In this document: positions 26,528-35,561 of the stretch, piece by piece
Layout: each line of letters opens with the position of its first letter
Numbering within the stretch: the stretch's first letter is position 1
Assembly: GCA_963597615.1 (NCBI GenBank)
Contig: CAVBQS010000035.1
Coordinates: 1-64,000 of the forward strand
DNA from: CAKRJP01 sp963597615
Lineage (GTDB): Bacteria > Bacillota > Clostridia > Lachnospirales > Lachnospiraceae
DNA length: 64,000 nucleotides
Direction of reading: 5' to 3'
Notes under the pieces: generated by a model
What the model was told of the DNA's origin: nothing
What the model saw: only the letters and a program-made list of their open reading frames with translations
The model's database searches: none
Translations under genes and position numbers: made by a program

Positions 26528-28016
26528 TTGAAGGCACCTCCTGATATTTTCTAAGTACAAAGTACATGGTAGTTCCGGTTTCCGGCTTGCTTGTAGCCCA
26601 GATTTTTCCTCCATGTTCTTCCACAATTTTCTTTACAATAGATAAACCAATTCCGCTTCCCCCTTTGGAAGAATTTCTGGAAGCGTCGGTTCGATAGAAC
26701 CGGTCAAAAATATTTGGCAGGTCTTTGGCATCTATGCCCTTTCCATTGTCTTCTAACTCTACCTGGACAAAGTCTCCTACATCCTTCACCCTAAGGTTAA
26801 TGCGGCCATACTCTTTATCCATATATTTTACAGAGTTATTGACAATGTTGTGAATGACCCTGCTAATCTGCTCAGGATCTGCAATAATCTTCACATCGGA
26901 ATCCACGTAGTTATAATATCCAAAATCAAATTTCTTATTCTTAAGCTCCAAAGAAAGATCCTCTGCACAGTCATCAAAATAACTGAGGGCTGATACCGTA
27001 TTAAAATTATAGGGAATACGGTTGGTGTCAATCTTTGAATACAGAGTAAGCTCATTAATAAGGGTATTCATCTCATTAGCCTTATTATAAATAGTTCTTA
27101 CATACCGGTCCATCTTCTCCGGCGTATCTGCCACTCCGTCCATAATCCCTTCGGCATATCCCTTAATGGTGGTTACCGGGGTTTTTAGATCATGGGAAAT
27201 GTTGCTAATAAGCTCCTTACTTTCCTGGTCATTTCGAAGTTTTTCCTCTGCAGTGGCCTTTAAACGAAGCCGCATCTCCTCCAGGTCCTGGCAAAGACCT
27301 CCTAGCTGGTCATCTGCATCTGGTTTTATTTCAAAGTCTAAATTTCCTTCCTTAATATTCTTGGCTGCCAATCGCATTTTATTAATTGGAATCATAACCC
27401 CTCGATTGATCCAAAAAATAAGAAGACCTGCTGTAAGAATCAGCACCAGCACTACGCAGATTACAATATCGATCATAAACTGCTTTGCCTCTGGAATCAT
27501 GCTTTGCACACTGGTAATAATAAAGGCGCTTCCCTGGCTGTCATCCTGGTAGGTAAAATCAATCTGCCGTACCAGTACCTGGGCATCGCCTCCTAAATAT
27601 ACTTCACTGTCCTTGTTTGCTATACTTTCACCGTAGGCCGGAAGCATGGATACCAGGTTCCCAATCTCCCCACTATCTGTTCCAAGATATACAATGGTAT
27701 CGTCTTTTCGGACTAATAAATAGGACCTGCGGTTATTAAGTTCCTCATTAATCTCGCTTAAATAGGTGGCATCCTCCATTTTCTTGGTATTCTTCTCCAC
27801 CTGCTCCTCTAGCTCTTTAAAGGAAGATTCCGTAAGTCTTGATAAGACCTGTACAGAATTGGAAAGACTGTCTACTGTAGCCCCTGTAATTCCGTAAGTT
27901 TTCTCTATACTGCTAATCTGATATTTTCCTATAAGAACTACCAAACTGACACTGAGGATCACCGGTATCAAGATAACAATCAAAAAGGACGTGATTAATC
28001 GCGTCTTAAATTTCAT
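26520..28016 (-). CDS. HAMP-type sensor histidine kinase
   Basis: A 498-residue membrane kinase. Two membrane helices (about residues 8-30 and 178-200) flank an extracytoplasmic sensor of about 150 residues. HAMP follows (about 205-255), then the dimerisation helix with the phosphorylated His in LISNISHDLKTPVTTIKGYA, and the ATPase with the N-box HNIVNNSVKYM and G-boxes DNGKGIDAKDL and GGSGIGLSIVKKIV. It transmits an outside signal to the response regulator encoded downstream. The signal is unknown. Start follows GAGGAGG. Confidence 0.95.
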   Translation of the reverse strand: MKFKTRLITSFLIVILIPVILSVSLVVLIGKYQISSIEKTYGITGATVDSLSNSVQVLSRLTESSFKELEEQVEKNTKKMEDATYLSEINEELNNRRSYLLVRKDDTIVYLGTDSGEIGNLVSMLPAYGESIANKDSEVYLGGDAQVLVRQIDFTYQDDSQGSAFIITSVQSMIPEAKQFMIDIVICVVLVLILTAGLLIFWINRGVMIPINKMRLAAKNIKEGNLDFEIKPDADDQLGGLCQDLEEMRLRLKATAEEKLRNDQESKELISNISHDLKTPVTTIKGYAEGIMDGVADTPEKMDRYVRTIYNKANEMNTLINELTLYSKIDTNRIPYNFNTVSALSYFDDCAEDLSLELKNKKFDFGYYNYVDSDVKIIADPEQISRVIHNIVNNSVKYMDKEYGRINLRVKDVGDFVQVELEDNGKGIDAKDLPNIFDRFYRTDASRNSSKGGSGIGLSIVKKIVEEHGGKIWATSKPETGTTMYFVLRKYQEVPSNE

Positions 28017-28089
28017 GAAAACCTCCTCATGTGATTACTTTACTATATGATATATAACTTTCACAGTTAATAGGATTATAACAAATAAA

Positions 28090-28115
28090 ATGGGTGCTTC
28101 ACAGGAAGCACCCAT
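28090..28115. terminator. Hairpin terminator downstream of metK
   Basis: ATGGGTGCTT (28090-28099) and AAGCACCCAT (28106-28115) form a perfect 10-base stem with a six-base loop. On the minus strand TTTTATTTG follows. Confidence 0.85.
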
Positions 28116-28144
28116 AAACATTTCTAAAAATTTTATAAATCAGC

Positions 28145-29332
28145 CTAGAGATATTTCTTCAAATCCTCTACCTTATCAAGCTTCTCCCATGGAAGGTCTA
28201 CATCTGTACGTCCAAAATGTCCATAAGCTGCTGTCTGCTTGTAGATTGGTCTTCTAAGATCTAACATCTTAATGATTCCAGCTGGACGAAGATCAAAGTT
28301 TTCGCGAATTACTTCCACCAGCTTCTCATCGCTAAGAAGCCCGGTCTCAAAGGTATCTACGAAAATAGAGGTTGGATGTGCCACACCGATGGCGTAAGAT
28401 AACTGAACCTCACATTTCTTTGCAAGACCTGCTGCCACAATGTTCTTTGCCACATAACGAGCTGCATAAGCTGCAGAACGGTCTACCTTTGTGCAGTCCT
28501 TTCCAGAAAAGGCACCACCACCGTGACGAGCCATTCCACCGTAGGTATCTACGATAATCTTACGTCCGGTAAGTCCACTGTCTCCGTGAGGCCCTCCGAT
28601 TACGAAACGACCAGTAGGATTAATAAAGAATTTTGTATTCTCATCTACCATTCCCTCTGGAATTGTGGTATCGAAAATATATTTCTTAACATCCGCATGG
28701 ATCTGCTCCTGACTTACTTCTGGATCATGCTGGGTAGAAAGTACCACTGCATCCAAACGGAAAGGAACACCATTCTCATCATATTCCACTGTTACCTGGG
28801 TTTTCCCATCAGGTCTTAAGTAGTCTAGGGTTCCATTCTTTCTTACTTCTGTAAGCTTTCTAGCAAGCTTGTGAGCCAAAGAGATTGGGTAAGGCATAAG
28901 TTCTGGGGTCTCATCAGAAGCATAACCAAACATCATACCCTGATCTCCAGCACCAATGGCATCAATATCAGCATCAGACATGGTATTTTCCTTCGCCTCC
29001 AAGGCCTTATCTACACCCAGGGCAATATCCTGTGACTGCTCATCGATGGCTGTGATTACCCCACAAGTCTCTGCGTCAAATCCATATTTTCCTCTGGTAT
29101 ATCCAATCTCTTTTACGGTTTCCCGTACGATTTTCTGAATATCCACGTAAGCATTGGTGGTAATCTCTCCCATAACCAATACCATTCCTGTAGTTGTAGC
29201 AGTCTCACAAGCTACACGGCTCATAGGGTCCTGCTCTAACAGAGCATCTAAAATCGCGTCAGAAATCTGATCGCACATTTTGTCCGGATGTCCTTCAGTA
29301 ACAGACTCTGAAGTAAATAATCTTTTTTCCAT
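28145..29332 (-). CDS. metK: S-adenosylmethionine synthetase
   Basis: A 395-residue enzyme that makes SAM from methionine and ATP. Diagnostic motifs are SVTEGHPDKMCDQISDAILD near the start, GAGDQGMMFGYA and GGGAFSGKDCTKVDRSAAYA. The start at 29332 follows AGGAGG and begins the family-typical N-terminus; an ATG further upstream at 29407 lies inside the leader. Length fits MetK. An S-box riboswitch with terminator precedes it, so SAM levels should switch its own expression off. Confidence 0.97.
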   Translation of the reverse strand: MEKRLFTSESVTEGHPDKMCDQISDAILDALLEQDPMSRVACETATTTGMVLVMGEITTNAYVDIQKIVRETVKEIGYTRGKYGFDAETCGVITAIDEQSQDIALGVDKALEAKENTMSDADIDAIGAGDQGMMFGYASDETPELMPYPISLAHKLARKLTEVRKNGTLDYLRPDGKTQVTVEYDENGVPFRLDAVVLSTQHDPEVSQEQIHADVKKYIFDTTIPEGMVDENTKFFINPTGRFVIGGPHGDSGLTGRKIIVDTYGGMARHGGGAFSGKDCTKVDRSAAYAARYVAKNIVAAGLAKKCEVQLSYAIGVAHPTSIFVDTFETGLLSDEKLVEVIRENFDLRPAGIIKMLDLRRPIYKQTAAYGHFGRTDVDLPWEKLDKVEDLKKYL

Positions 29333-29362
29333 TGTTGTATCCTCCTTTTGTATATAAAGCAA

Positions 29363-29392
29363 AAAACAGCCCAATAGACGGACTGTTTTATA
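29363..29392 (-). terminator. Riboswitch-controlled terminator before metK
   Basis: On the minus strand AAACAGTCC and GGGCTGTTT pair around a short loop and run into TTTTTTGC. It sits 20 bases after the S-box aptamer and 30 bases before the metK start codon, the normal layout for transcription attenuation. Confidence 0.85.
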
Positions 29393-29409
29393 ACTATCAT
29401 AAATCAATC

Positions 29410-29507
29410 CTCTTATTGTTCGATCACTCGCTCAGGTTGGCACCTTCCCATCTGGGGGTTGCCGCAGCTTCTTAGATCCTTTGTATCTCCACTGCTCTGA
29501 ATAAGAG
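29410..29507 (-). ncRNA. S-box (SAM-I) riboswitch aptamer
   Basis: On the minus strand the closing helix is CTCTTATT (29507-29500) with AATAAGAG (29417-29410). Inside lie GAGCAGTGGAGATA, GCTGCGGCAACC and AAGGTGCCAACCTG, the highly conserved SAM-I core sequences in the right order. It precedes metK, the most common S-box target. SAM binding should stabilise the aptamer and favour the downstream terminator. Confidence 0.95.
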
Positions 29508-29537
29508 AAAGCTTCTATATATAATTGTATGTAAATG

Positions 29538-30830
29538 TTAGCTGACTTTCAGTTTAAATTTCATAATGTCCTTCTCTGTGGACACTTTCTCGATCATACC
29601 GCCAAGGCCACGAAGTTTCTCCTCGAAGCGCTCATATCCTCTCTGGATATATACGATATCATCTACGATGGTAATTCCATCGGTAGCCAGTCCTGCAATA
29701 CACAGGGCTGCTCCTGCACGAAGGTCCGGAGCACTGACTCTGGCCCCTGAAAGCTTCTCCACTCCTGTAATGGTAGCGGAATTGCCTTCAATCTTTACAT
29801 TGGCTCCCATACGGGAAAGCTCATCTAAGTATTTAAAACGATTCTCGAAAATACTCTCTGTAATAACGCTGGTACCCTTGCAAAGTGCCAAGGTTACGCC
29901 AATCTGTGGCTGCATATCGGTAGGATAACCAGGATATGGAAGGGTCTTTACATGAGTGCTGGTAAGATTTCCCTTGGAAACCACTCTTACTGCATCATCA
30001 AATTCTTCTACTTCACATCCAATCTCCACAAGCTTTGCAACTGTTGCCTCCAAATGCTTTGGAATTACATTGAGAACCGTAACATCTCCCTTAGTTGCTG
30101 CTGCCGCAAACATAAAGGTTCCTGCCTCGATCTGGTCTGGAATTACTGAATACTCTGTGCCGTGAAGCTTCTCCACACCACGAATCTTAATAACGTCAGT
30201 TCCTGCACCACGGATATTGGCTCCCATGCTGTTAAGGAAGTTGGCTACGTCTACTACGTGGGGCTCCTTAGCTACATTCTCAAGAATGGTAAGCCCCTCT
30301 GCCATAACCGCTGCCATCATAACATTAATGGTGGCTCCTACTGTAACCACATCAAAGTAAATATGCTTACCTACCAAGCGATCTGCATCAGCGATAATCT
30401 TGCCGTGCTCAATATCCACGTCAGCTCCTAAGGCTCTAAATCCCTTCAAATGCTGATCGATGGGACGGCTTCCGATGTTACATCCACCGGGAAGAGCTAC
30501 TTCTGCATGCTTATACTTGCCAAGCATAGCTCCCAATAAATAATAAGAAGCTCGTATCTTCTTAATATAGTCATACTCAATATCTAAATTCTGAATGGTC
30601 TTTCCACAAATCTTAACTGTGTGGCGGTCAATGCGACTTACCTGTGCTCCCATTCCTGCAATGGCATCTAACAAAACATTAATGTCATTAACATCTGGAA
30701 GGTTATCGATCATAACAGTCTCATCTGTCATAATCGCTGCTGCCAGCAATCCCAGTGCTGCATTCTTGGCTCCACCAATTTCAACCTCTCCAACCAGCGG
30801 AGTGCCACCTTTTATAATGTACTGATCCAT
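29538..30830 (-). CDS. murA: UDP-N-acetylglucosamine 1-carboxyvinyltransferase
   Basis: A 430-residue MurA. It transfers enolpyruvate from PEP to UDP-GlcNAc, the committed step of peptidoglycan precursor synthesis. The N-terminus GGTPLVGEVEIGGAKNAAL and the active-site loop with the catalytic cysteine, ALPGGCNIGSRPIDQH, are both present, so fosfomycin could attack it. Start follows GAGGTAG. It has its own consensus-like promoter. Confidence 0.96.
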   Translation of the reverse strand: MDQYIIKGGTPLVGEVEIGGAKNAALGLLAAAIMTDETVMIDNLPDVNDINVLLDAIAGMGAQVSRIDRHTVKICGKTIQNLDIEYDYIKKIRASYYLLGAMLGKYKHAEVALPGGCNIGSRPIDQHLKGFRALGADVDIEHGKIIADADRLVGKHIYFDVVTVGATINVMMAAVMAEGLTILENVAKEPHVVDVANFLNSMGANIRGAGTDVIKIRGVEKLHGTEYSVIPDQIEAGTFMFAAAATKGDVTVLNVIPKHLEATVAKLVEIGCEVEEFDDAVRVVSKGNLTSTHVKTLPYPGYPTDMQPQIGVTLALCKGTSVITESIFENRFKYLDELSRMGANVKIEGNSATITGVEKLSGARVSAPDLRAGAALCIAGLATDGITIVDDIVYIQRGYERFEEKLRGLGGMIEKVSTEKDIMKFKLKVS

Positions 30831-30898
30831 AATCTACCTCGTAACTATTAGTTATACTATACCCTCTTATTGGCTCCCTTACGGTTTGCGCACCTAAT

Positions 30899-30926
30899 AT
30901 TATACCACAAAAATAAGTCTTGTAAA
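30899..30926 (-). promoter_or_regulatory. murA promoter
   Basis: Minus-strand TTTACA (30926-30921), 16-base spacer, TATAAT (30904-30899). No other structure is seen in the 176-base gap 30831-31006. Confidence 0.7.
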
Positions 30927-31006
30927 TTTTTTTTACAATCCCGTAAGATTTTTGTAACATTTTCACGAAGATATACCTAGTAATTTTATAGGTTATGAAT
31001 TTTTCC

Positions 31007-31507
31007 CTACAGCTTTTCCAAGGTATTCAGCACTTTTTCTATGGTTTCCTCAATTTCCAATCCATCTTCACACACGGTAACCTGTGCATATTTTTCAAAG
31101 AGCTTCACTCTTTCATCATATAGATCCTTTAAAGTCTGGCCATCTCTTAGCACCACGCCTCTCTTCTTTGCATTCTTGAGTCTTCGGCTGATGGTGTTAT
31201 AAGATGCCTGTAAATAGACGATGGTTCCTATTTCCTGATAGTGTTTCATGGCATTCTCGCAATATACCACGCTTCCTCCCGGGGAAATCACTGCCTGGGA
31301 CACATTAACTCCTGCATTGACCCGGTCCTCTACTTCTAAGAATCCATCAATTCCCTTCTCTGCAATAATCTCTCTTAACAGCTTTCCTTCCTGCTCCTGG
31401 ATTAAGAGGTCTGCATCTATAAATTTATAACCCAATCGTTTCGCCACTACCACTCCAACGGTGCTTTTTCCTACTGCCGGCATGCCGATTAAAATAATAT
31501 TCTTCAT
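31007..31507 (-). CDS. aroK: Shikimate kinase
   Basis: A 166-residue small kinase. It has Walker A GMPAVGKST at residues 8-16, the DAD shikimate motif in FIDADLLI and GGSVVY (Walker-B-like glycine-rich segment). It phosphorylates shikimate in the aromatic amino acid pathway. Located alone at the end of the CIS array with a 39-base gap; it could be reached by readthrough from the CIS genes, but I see no functional link. The rest of the shikimate pathway is not in the window. Confidence 0.9.
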   Translation of the reverse strand: MKNIILIGMPAVGKSTVGVVVAKRLGYKFIDADLLIQEQEGKLLREIIAEKGIDGFLEVEDRVNAGVNVSQAVISPGGSVVYCENAMKHYQEIGTIVYLQASYNTISRRLKNAKKRGVVLRDGQTLKDLYDERVKLFEKYAQVTVCEDGLEIEETIEKVLNTLEKL

Positions 31508-31546
31508 CTTGTATAACTCCTTCTTGGCTTAAATATCTCTTCCAAG

Positions 31547-31825
31547 TTAACTTTCTGCCACGTAACGGCCCATAAATATACGTCCCTTTTGCATTGGAAT
31601 TTCAAATTCCCTGAAGCTTTGTTTCACATTATTGGCAAGGGCAGTTAATGAAAGGCCGGATATCTCCTGGGCATTTGTTTCCTCCATCAGCATCTGGCGA
31701 AAACTCTTTTTTTGCTCTTCTTCCTCATAGAAAAAAGCCTTATCTTCCTTGGTATCATATTCCTGCTTTCCGGTCTCCAATACAAAACTTTTCCTTTGTA
31801 TCATCAAATCCATTTCGTCATCCAT
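31547..31825 (-). CDS. Small hypothetical protein after the CIS array
   Basis: A 92-residue acidic soluble protein. It starts behind GGGAGG and lies 48 bases downstream of the GNAT gene on the same strand. The middle is very rich in Glu and Lys and the C-terminal part contains SLTALANNVKQSFREFEIPM. I do not recognise the family. Position suggests it is co-transcribed with the CIS control block. Confidence 0.65.
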   Translation of the reverse strand: MDDEMDLMIQRKSFVLETGKQEYDTKEDKAFFYEEEEQKKSFRQMLMEETNAQEISGLSLTALANNVKQSFREFEIPMQKGRIFMGRYVAES

Positions 31826-31873
31826 GAAGTATCCTCCCTTCTTGTCTATATCAAATTCTTTGCAAAATCAATT

Positions 31874-32713
31874 CTATAAAATCTTTTCAAGCCGCCGTAC
31901 CTGGTAGCTCTCCCTTGGGGGGCCAAAAAGTTTCTCATAGGCCTCTGCCTGATTTTTCTTCTCTACATAAAAATATACCTTGGCCTTGTAATTTTTGGTA
32001 CTCCCCAAAATATCTACTGCCCTGGCAAGCATTACCAAGAGAATACTTCTGTTCTTTAAATGGGAACTGATATAGAGAGCATGAATGGACAGATCTTCCT
32101 CCCCATTGTCCCGAATCATAACACCTGCTGCCAGATGTCCCTGCACAGGGTAGAAAAGGCTCTTATCCCAATCTGCTTCTCTTCGAATAATATCCTTAAT
32201 CTTTCCAGGAAGATTCCTATCCTCGTGGAGCATATAGGAAATCTGTCTCCGGTCCAGGTTATGGAAAGAAAATTCTTTTCCTGTAAATCGTTGAACCTGG
32301 GGATTTTCTTCAATGGCAGACAAATCATACTGAAAAATCTGCCAGTCTAAATCCACCGGTAAATATCCAATCTCCGACAAGAACCTGCTCCAGCCCTCAA
32401 GGTTTTCGCCCCTGGCTGTAAGATTAAAGCACATCCGCCTTAATCCCTTTTGCATAAATAAGTCCTCTGCATAGAGAATCAGACCCGTGGCATAGCCCTG
32501 ATTTCTGTTGTCAGGATTGGTATAAATGTAGAGGCACTCTCCGTTATTTTCCGAAAACTCATCAAAGGCAAAAACTCCTATGCATACCAGAATCTCGTTC
32601 TGGGCTCCTCCAATAACACAGGCATTTCCATCTTTTAATTTTTTTTGGATGTCTTCAGGCAGAAAATCTGAAAGCTCCTCTGTCTGGGATTTATTTAGCA
32701 TTATGTATTCCAT
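31874..32713 (-). CDS. GNAT-superfamily acetyltransferase-like protein (possibly tandem GNAT)
   Basis: A 279-residue protein. The first half (about 1-130) has a GNAT acetyl-CoA motif: YIYTNPDNRNQGYATGLILY (R/Q-x-x-G-x-A type, about residues 66-85). The second half (about 140-279) has a similar layout, with IHALYISSHLKNRSILLVML in the same place but without a proper glycine motif, so it looks like a degenerate second GNAT fold. It follows the CIS AAA+ gene by 13 bases, behind TAGGAG. A role in acetylating CIS parts or cargo is only a guess from position. Confidence 0.75.
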   Translation of the reverse strand: MEYIMLNKSQTEELSDFLPEDIQKKLKDGNACVIGGAQNEILVCIGVFAFDEFSENNGECLYIYTNPDNRNQGYATGLILYAEDLFMQKGLRRMCFNLTARGENLEGWSRFLSEIGYLPVDLDWQIFQYDLSAIEENPQVQRFTGKEFSFHNLDRRQISYMLHEDRNLPGKIKDIIRREADWDKSLFYPVQGHLAAGVMIRDNGEEDLSIHALYISSHLKNRSILLVMLARAVDILGSTKNYKAKVYFYVEKKNQAEAYEKLFGPPRESYQVRRLEKIL

Positions 32714-32726
32714 AGGCTTTATGCTC

Positions 32727-35087
32727 CTATAACCACTCGTCTTCTTGCTCTCCTAAGCCTACCATATAAGCGTAAGGTTCGAAGTCTGCCTTGGTAAATA
32801 CTTTTCCTGTCTTTACGAACTCATACTTAATAGCCTGAAGATAATGTCTCATATATACCTTATCTCCCTCTCCATCCGCAGCTGCCAAAAAGGCTGCATT
32901 TAAGATACAGTTCTTAATATTACCACCTACGAACTCGAAACGTTCTGCTAGGAACCTTATGTCCACATCGTCTCCCATTGGAGTTCCCTTTGGAATAGTA
33001 GTTCTCCACAGCATCTCACGGGTATCAGGATCCGGGAACTGAAATTCTACGATGTATTTCATACGTCTAAAGAAGGCCGGGTCAATGTTGTGCTTGTAGT
33101 TGGTAGCCAGTACAGATACGCCGTCGTAGGCCTCTACCTCCTGCAAAAGGAGGGCTGTTTTGTTGTTGTTGGATGCCTGGTTACTTCCTCCATCGTCGGA
33201 ACGCTTTGCAAACAAGGTATCACACTCATCGAAGAAAAGAACTACGTTACACTTTTTAGCCTCCCTGAAAATCATGGAAATAGATTTCTCAGTTTCACCT
33301 ACGTACTTATCAATAACCTTTGATAAGTCTACTCGGTAAAGCTCCAGATTCAGCTCATGGGCAATAACCTGGGCACACATGGACTTACCGGTACCAGGGG
33401 CTCCGAACAAAAGAATAGAAAGTCCACGGCCATATGGATATTTCTTGGTATAATTCCAGTTATCGTAAACTCGTTTCTTAAAGTTCATCTGGTCAATGGC
33501 ATGCTGGAGGGTCTCCCTCTGATTCTGGTTCATTACGATATCTTCAAAACCGAAATTTGCCTTAACCTTAGTAGCCTTCTGGGTCAGCTCCGAACTCATC
33601 TGATTGTTGCAGCCCTCAAAAAGCTTGGCTCTGGAAATCAAGATCTCATGATTCATAATAGAGAAACTCTTGGCCTGATAGAGGGCAGATTTAATCTTAC
33701 CTGGGGTAAAGAGGAATTTGGTGGCCATCTCAAGGAGGTCAACTTCCTCCGCCAGGGAATAATCCTGGGCAAAATATCTCCAACACTCCTCCCTCTCCTG
33801 GGTGGTTGGAGTTGGAAGCTCAAGCTCCGTAAAATCAAGATCGGTAACGGATTTTAGAGGAAGCTTCTCCCTACTCATAAGGAAAATCAAAATATCATAT
33901 TCCCGAAGCTTTGAAACAGCCAGATCCATGTATCCGATATATTTTTCTTTTTCGTCCTCACGGAAATCCAGCTCACTCAAGCAGCAACAGGAGTCTGTGA
34001 AAATACACTCTCTATTGACAGCCCAAAGAGCCTTCTCAACAAAGCTGTAATCATAGATGAATAATTTTTTACAGTTAATGGTAATGGCATTGATGCCCTT
34101 GTCTTTACAGAACTGACGAATAAAGAATCTTCGTCCACTTCCCTCGTCTCCCATCCAGCTGAAAATACGAACCCCCTGTTCATAGGAAATGTTCATAGCC
34201 TCCAGCTGTGTGGTATTGGCCATAATAGGATTTAATTCCTTGCCGTCTGTCAGCATCTGGAAAAATCGACTGTAATTGCTGTCCAGTCGCAAGGGATTAT
34301 TACCGAATAAGAAATCGATTAATCGCTTATCCGGTGTCAAAATGGTGGAAAAGGGCATGTTGGTGTTGATTCTAAGGTCCATAATAGGTTGGAGCTTTTC
34401 CAAACACACAGACATCTCTCCATAAGCTGTGGTAATAGAGAAGTCCTTACCGAAATATAACCGTCCCGTAGATTCAATCGTAGGGGCGGTGAAATTACCA
34501 TTTTCATTTACAATCTGATAAACCGATGCGTAACTAGTCTGTGTAGAAGAAAGGATGGCACTTGCCAGAGCAAAGGTGGTAAAGTGGCCAAAACCTAATT
34601 TTTTACAGAGGCTATAGAATGGAAGATTCAAAGAATCCACATCTGTTACAGCGATTCTGGAATCAATAAAGTCCATCATCTCCTCGATTGGGATCTTTAA
34701 GGCCGCTCTTCGCTGTTCCTCCTCTGCGTCCTCCTCGTCCTCTTCCTCCTCATCATCCATGCTGAAGGCGTAAAGAAGATCATTGAGTTCTCGCTCAATG
34801 TCCGGAATATTTTCTTCCTCCTGGTCTGTCCCATTATCCTCTTCATCTTCCGTGCCATCATGCATAAATTGCATCATTCGATCATTACAAAGATCATGGG
34901 CAATCTCAATATCAGGGTACATTACATTCTTGTAATTTCCCTGACCTGCATCATACTTACTCATCAGGCCTTCAATGTAGTCGGACAATCGAAAGTTTAC
35001 GCAGGCGAAAATATAATCCATATATTCATCATAACTCTCAAATGGCTTATCTCTCAGTTCTTCCCGAAACTTTCTGTTGTAATTCAT
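32727..35087 (-). CDS. CIS-associated AAA+ ATPase (Afp15/Pvc15-like)
   Basis: A 786-residue ATPase. The last 260 residues are a canonical AAA+ domain with Walker A GAPGTGKS (562-569), Walker B VVLFFDECD (about 618-626) and an arginine-finger region DPAFFRRMKYIVEF. An earlier nucleotide-fold-like region without a Walker A lies at about 310-480, and the N-terminus (1-110) is separate. A very acidic insert runs about 105-155. In Afp, PVC and related CIS this ATPase is always encoded with the tail genes and is needed for assembly of particles. Start follows AAGGGAAAGACTTA. Confidence 0.92.
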   Translation of the reverse strand: MNYNRKFREELRDKPFESYDEYMDYIFACVNFRLSDYIEGLMSKYDAGQGNYKNVMYPDIEIAHDLCNDRMMQFMHDGTEDEEDNGTDQEEENIPDIERELNDLLYAFSMDDEEEEDEEDAEEEQRRAALKIPIEEMMDFIDSRIAVTDVDSLNLPFYSLCKKLGFGHFTTFALASAILSSTQTSYASVYQIVNENGNFTAPTIESTGRLYFGKDFSITTAYGEMSVCLEKLQPIMDLRINTNMPFSTILTPDKRLIDFLFGNNPLRLDSNYSRFFQMLTDGKELNPIMANTTQLEAMNISYEQGVRIFSWMGDEGSGRRFFIRQFCKDKGINAITINCKKLFIYDYSFVEKALWAVNRECIFTDSCCCLSELDFREDEKEKYIGYMDLAVSKLREYDILIFLMSREKLPLKSVTDLDFTELELPTPTTQEREECWRYFAQDYSLAEEVDLLEMATKFLFTPGKIKSALYQAKSFSIMNHEILISRAKLFEGCNNQMSSELTQKATKVKANFGFEDIVMNQNQRETLQHAIDQMNFKKRVYDNWNYTKKYPYGRGLSILLFGAPGTGKSMCAQVIAHELNLELYRVDLSKVIDKYVGETEKSISMIFREAKKCNVVLFFDECDTLFAKRSDDGGSNQASNNNKTALLLQEVEAYDGVSVLATNYKHNIDPAFFRRMKYIVEFQFPDPDTREMLWRTTIPKGTPMGDDVDIRFLAERFEFVGGNIKNCILNAAFLAAADGEGDKVYMRHYLQAIKYEFVKTGKVFTKADFEPYAYMVGLGEQEDEWL

Positions 35088-35132
35088 TAAGTCTTTCCCT
35101 TCTTAATTTACCCTTTTAACCTACCATCGGTT

Positions 35133-35561
35133 CTACCAGGAACATTTCATATAGAGGCAGTTTTTATGGTTCTCATAAGTGTACTTTAATTCATCTGCCA
35201 TCTGCTTTACCATAAAGATTCCCAGGCCTCCGATTTCCCGCTCAGAAAGAGGGGCGCTCACATCGGGATCCGCCTTCTCTAAGGGGTCATAGGCAATGCC
35301 TTCGTCTTTAAATACTACTTCTATCTTATTGTCTCCCACTTCTTCTTCGATATTCACCAATCCATCTTGTTCCGGATAGGCATAACTTGCAATGTTTATA
35401 AAAACCTCCTCGGCACAAATTCGGATTAATTCGATCTTATCCTGGGGGCAATTTCCATCTGCAAGGTCTCTGGTTATCACGTCTAGCAGTGGTTCTAAAA
35501 GAGATTTTTGAGCCTCAATCTCGAGACTTCTCTTGGTCTTTACAACCCACTTTCTCTCCAT
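35133..35561 (-). CDS. RsbW/SpoIIAB-like anti-sigma serine kinase
   Basis: A 142-residue GHKL ATPase. It shows the N-box AEEVFINIASYAYP, G1 FKDEGIAYDPL and G2 GGLGIFMVKQMADEL. Such proteins bind a sigma factor or partner and are released when a STAS-domain protein is dephosphorylated. A STAS gene lies two genes upstream, forming a possible partner-switch pair. No PP2C phosphatase or alternative sigma gene is in the CIS array, so the target is open. It overlaps the FtsE-like gene by 22 bases and starts behind AAGGAGAT. Confidence 0.88.
   Translation of the reverse strand: MERKWVVKTKRSLEIEAQKSLLEPLLDVITRDLADGNCPQDKIELIRICAEEVFINIASYAYPEQDGLVNIEEEVGDNKIEVVFKDEGIAYDPLEKADPDVSAPLSEREIGGLGIFMVKQMADELKYTYENHKNCLYMKCSW

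Noticed and set aside
33357..33857. 166-codon plus-strand open frame opposite the AAA+ gene
   Set aside because: It mirrors the Walker A region of the ATPase; no independent signals.
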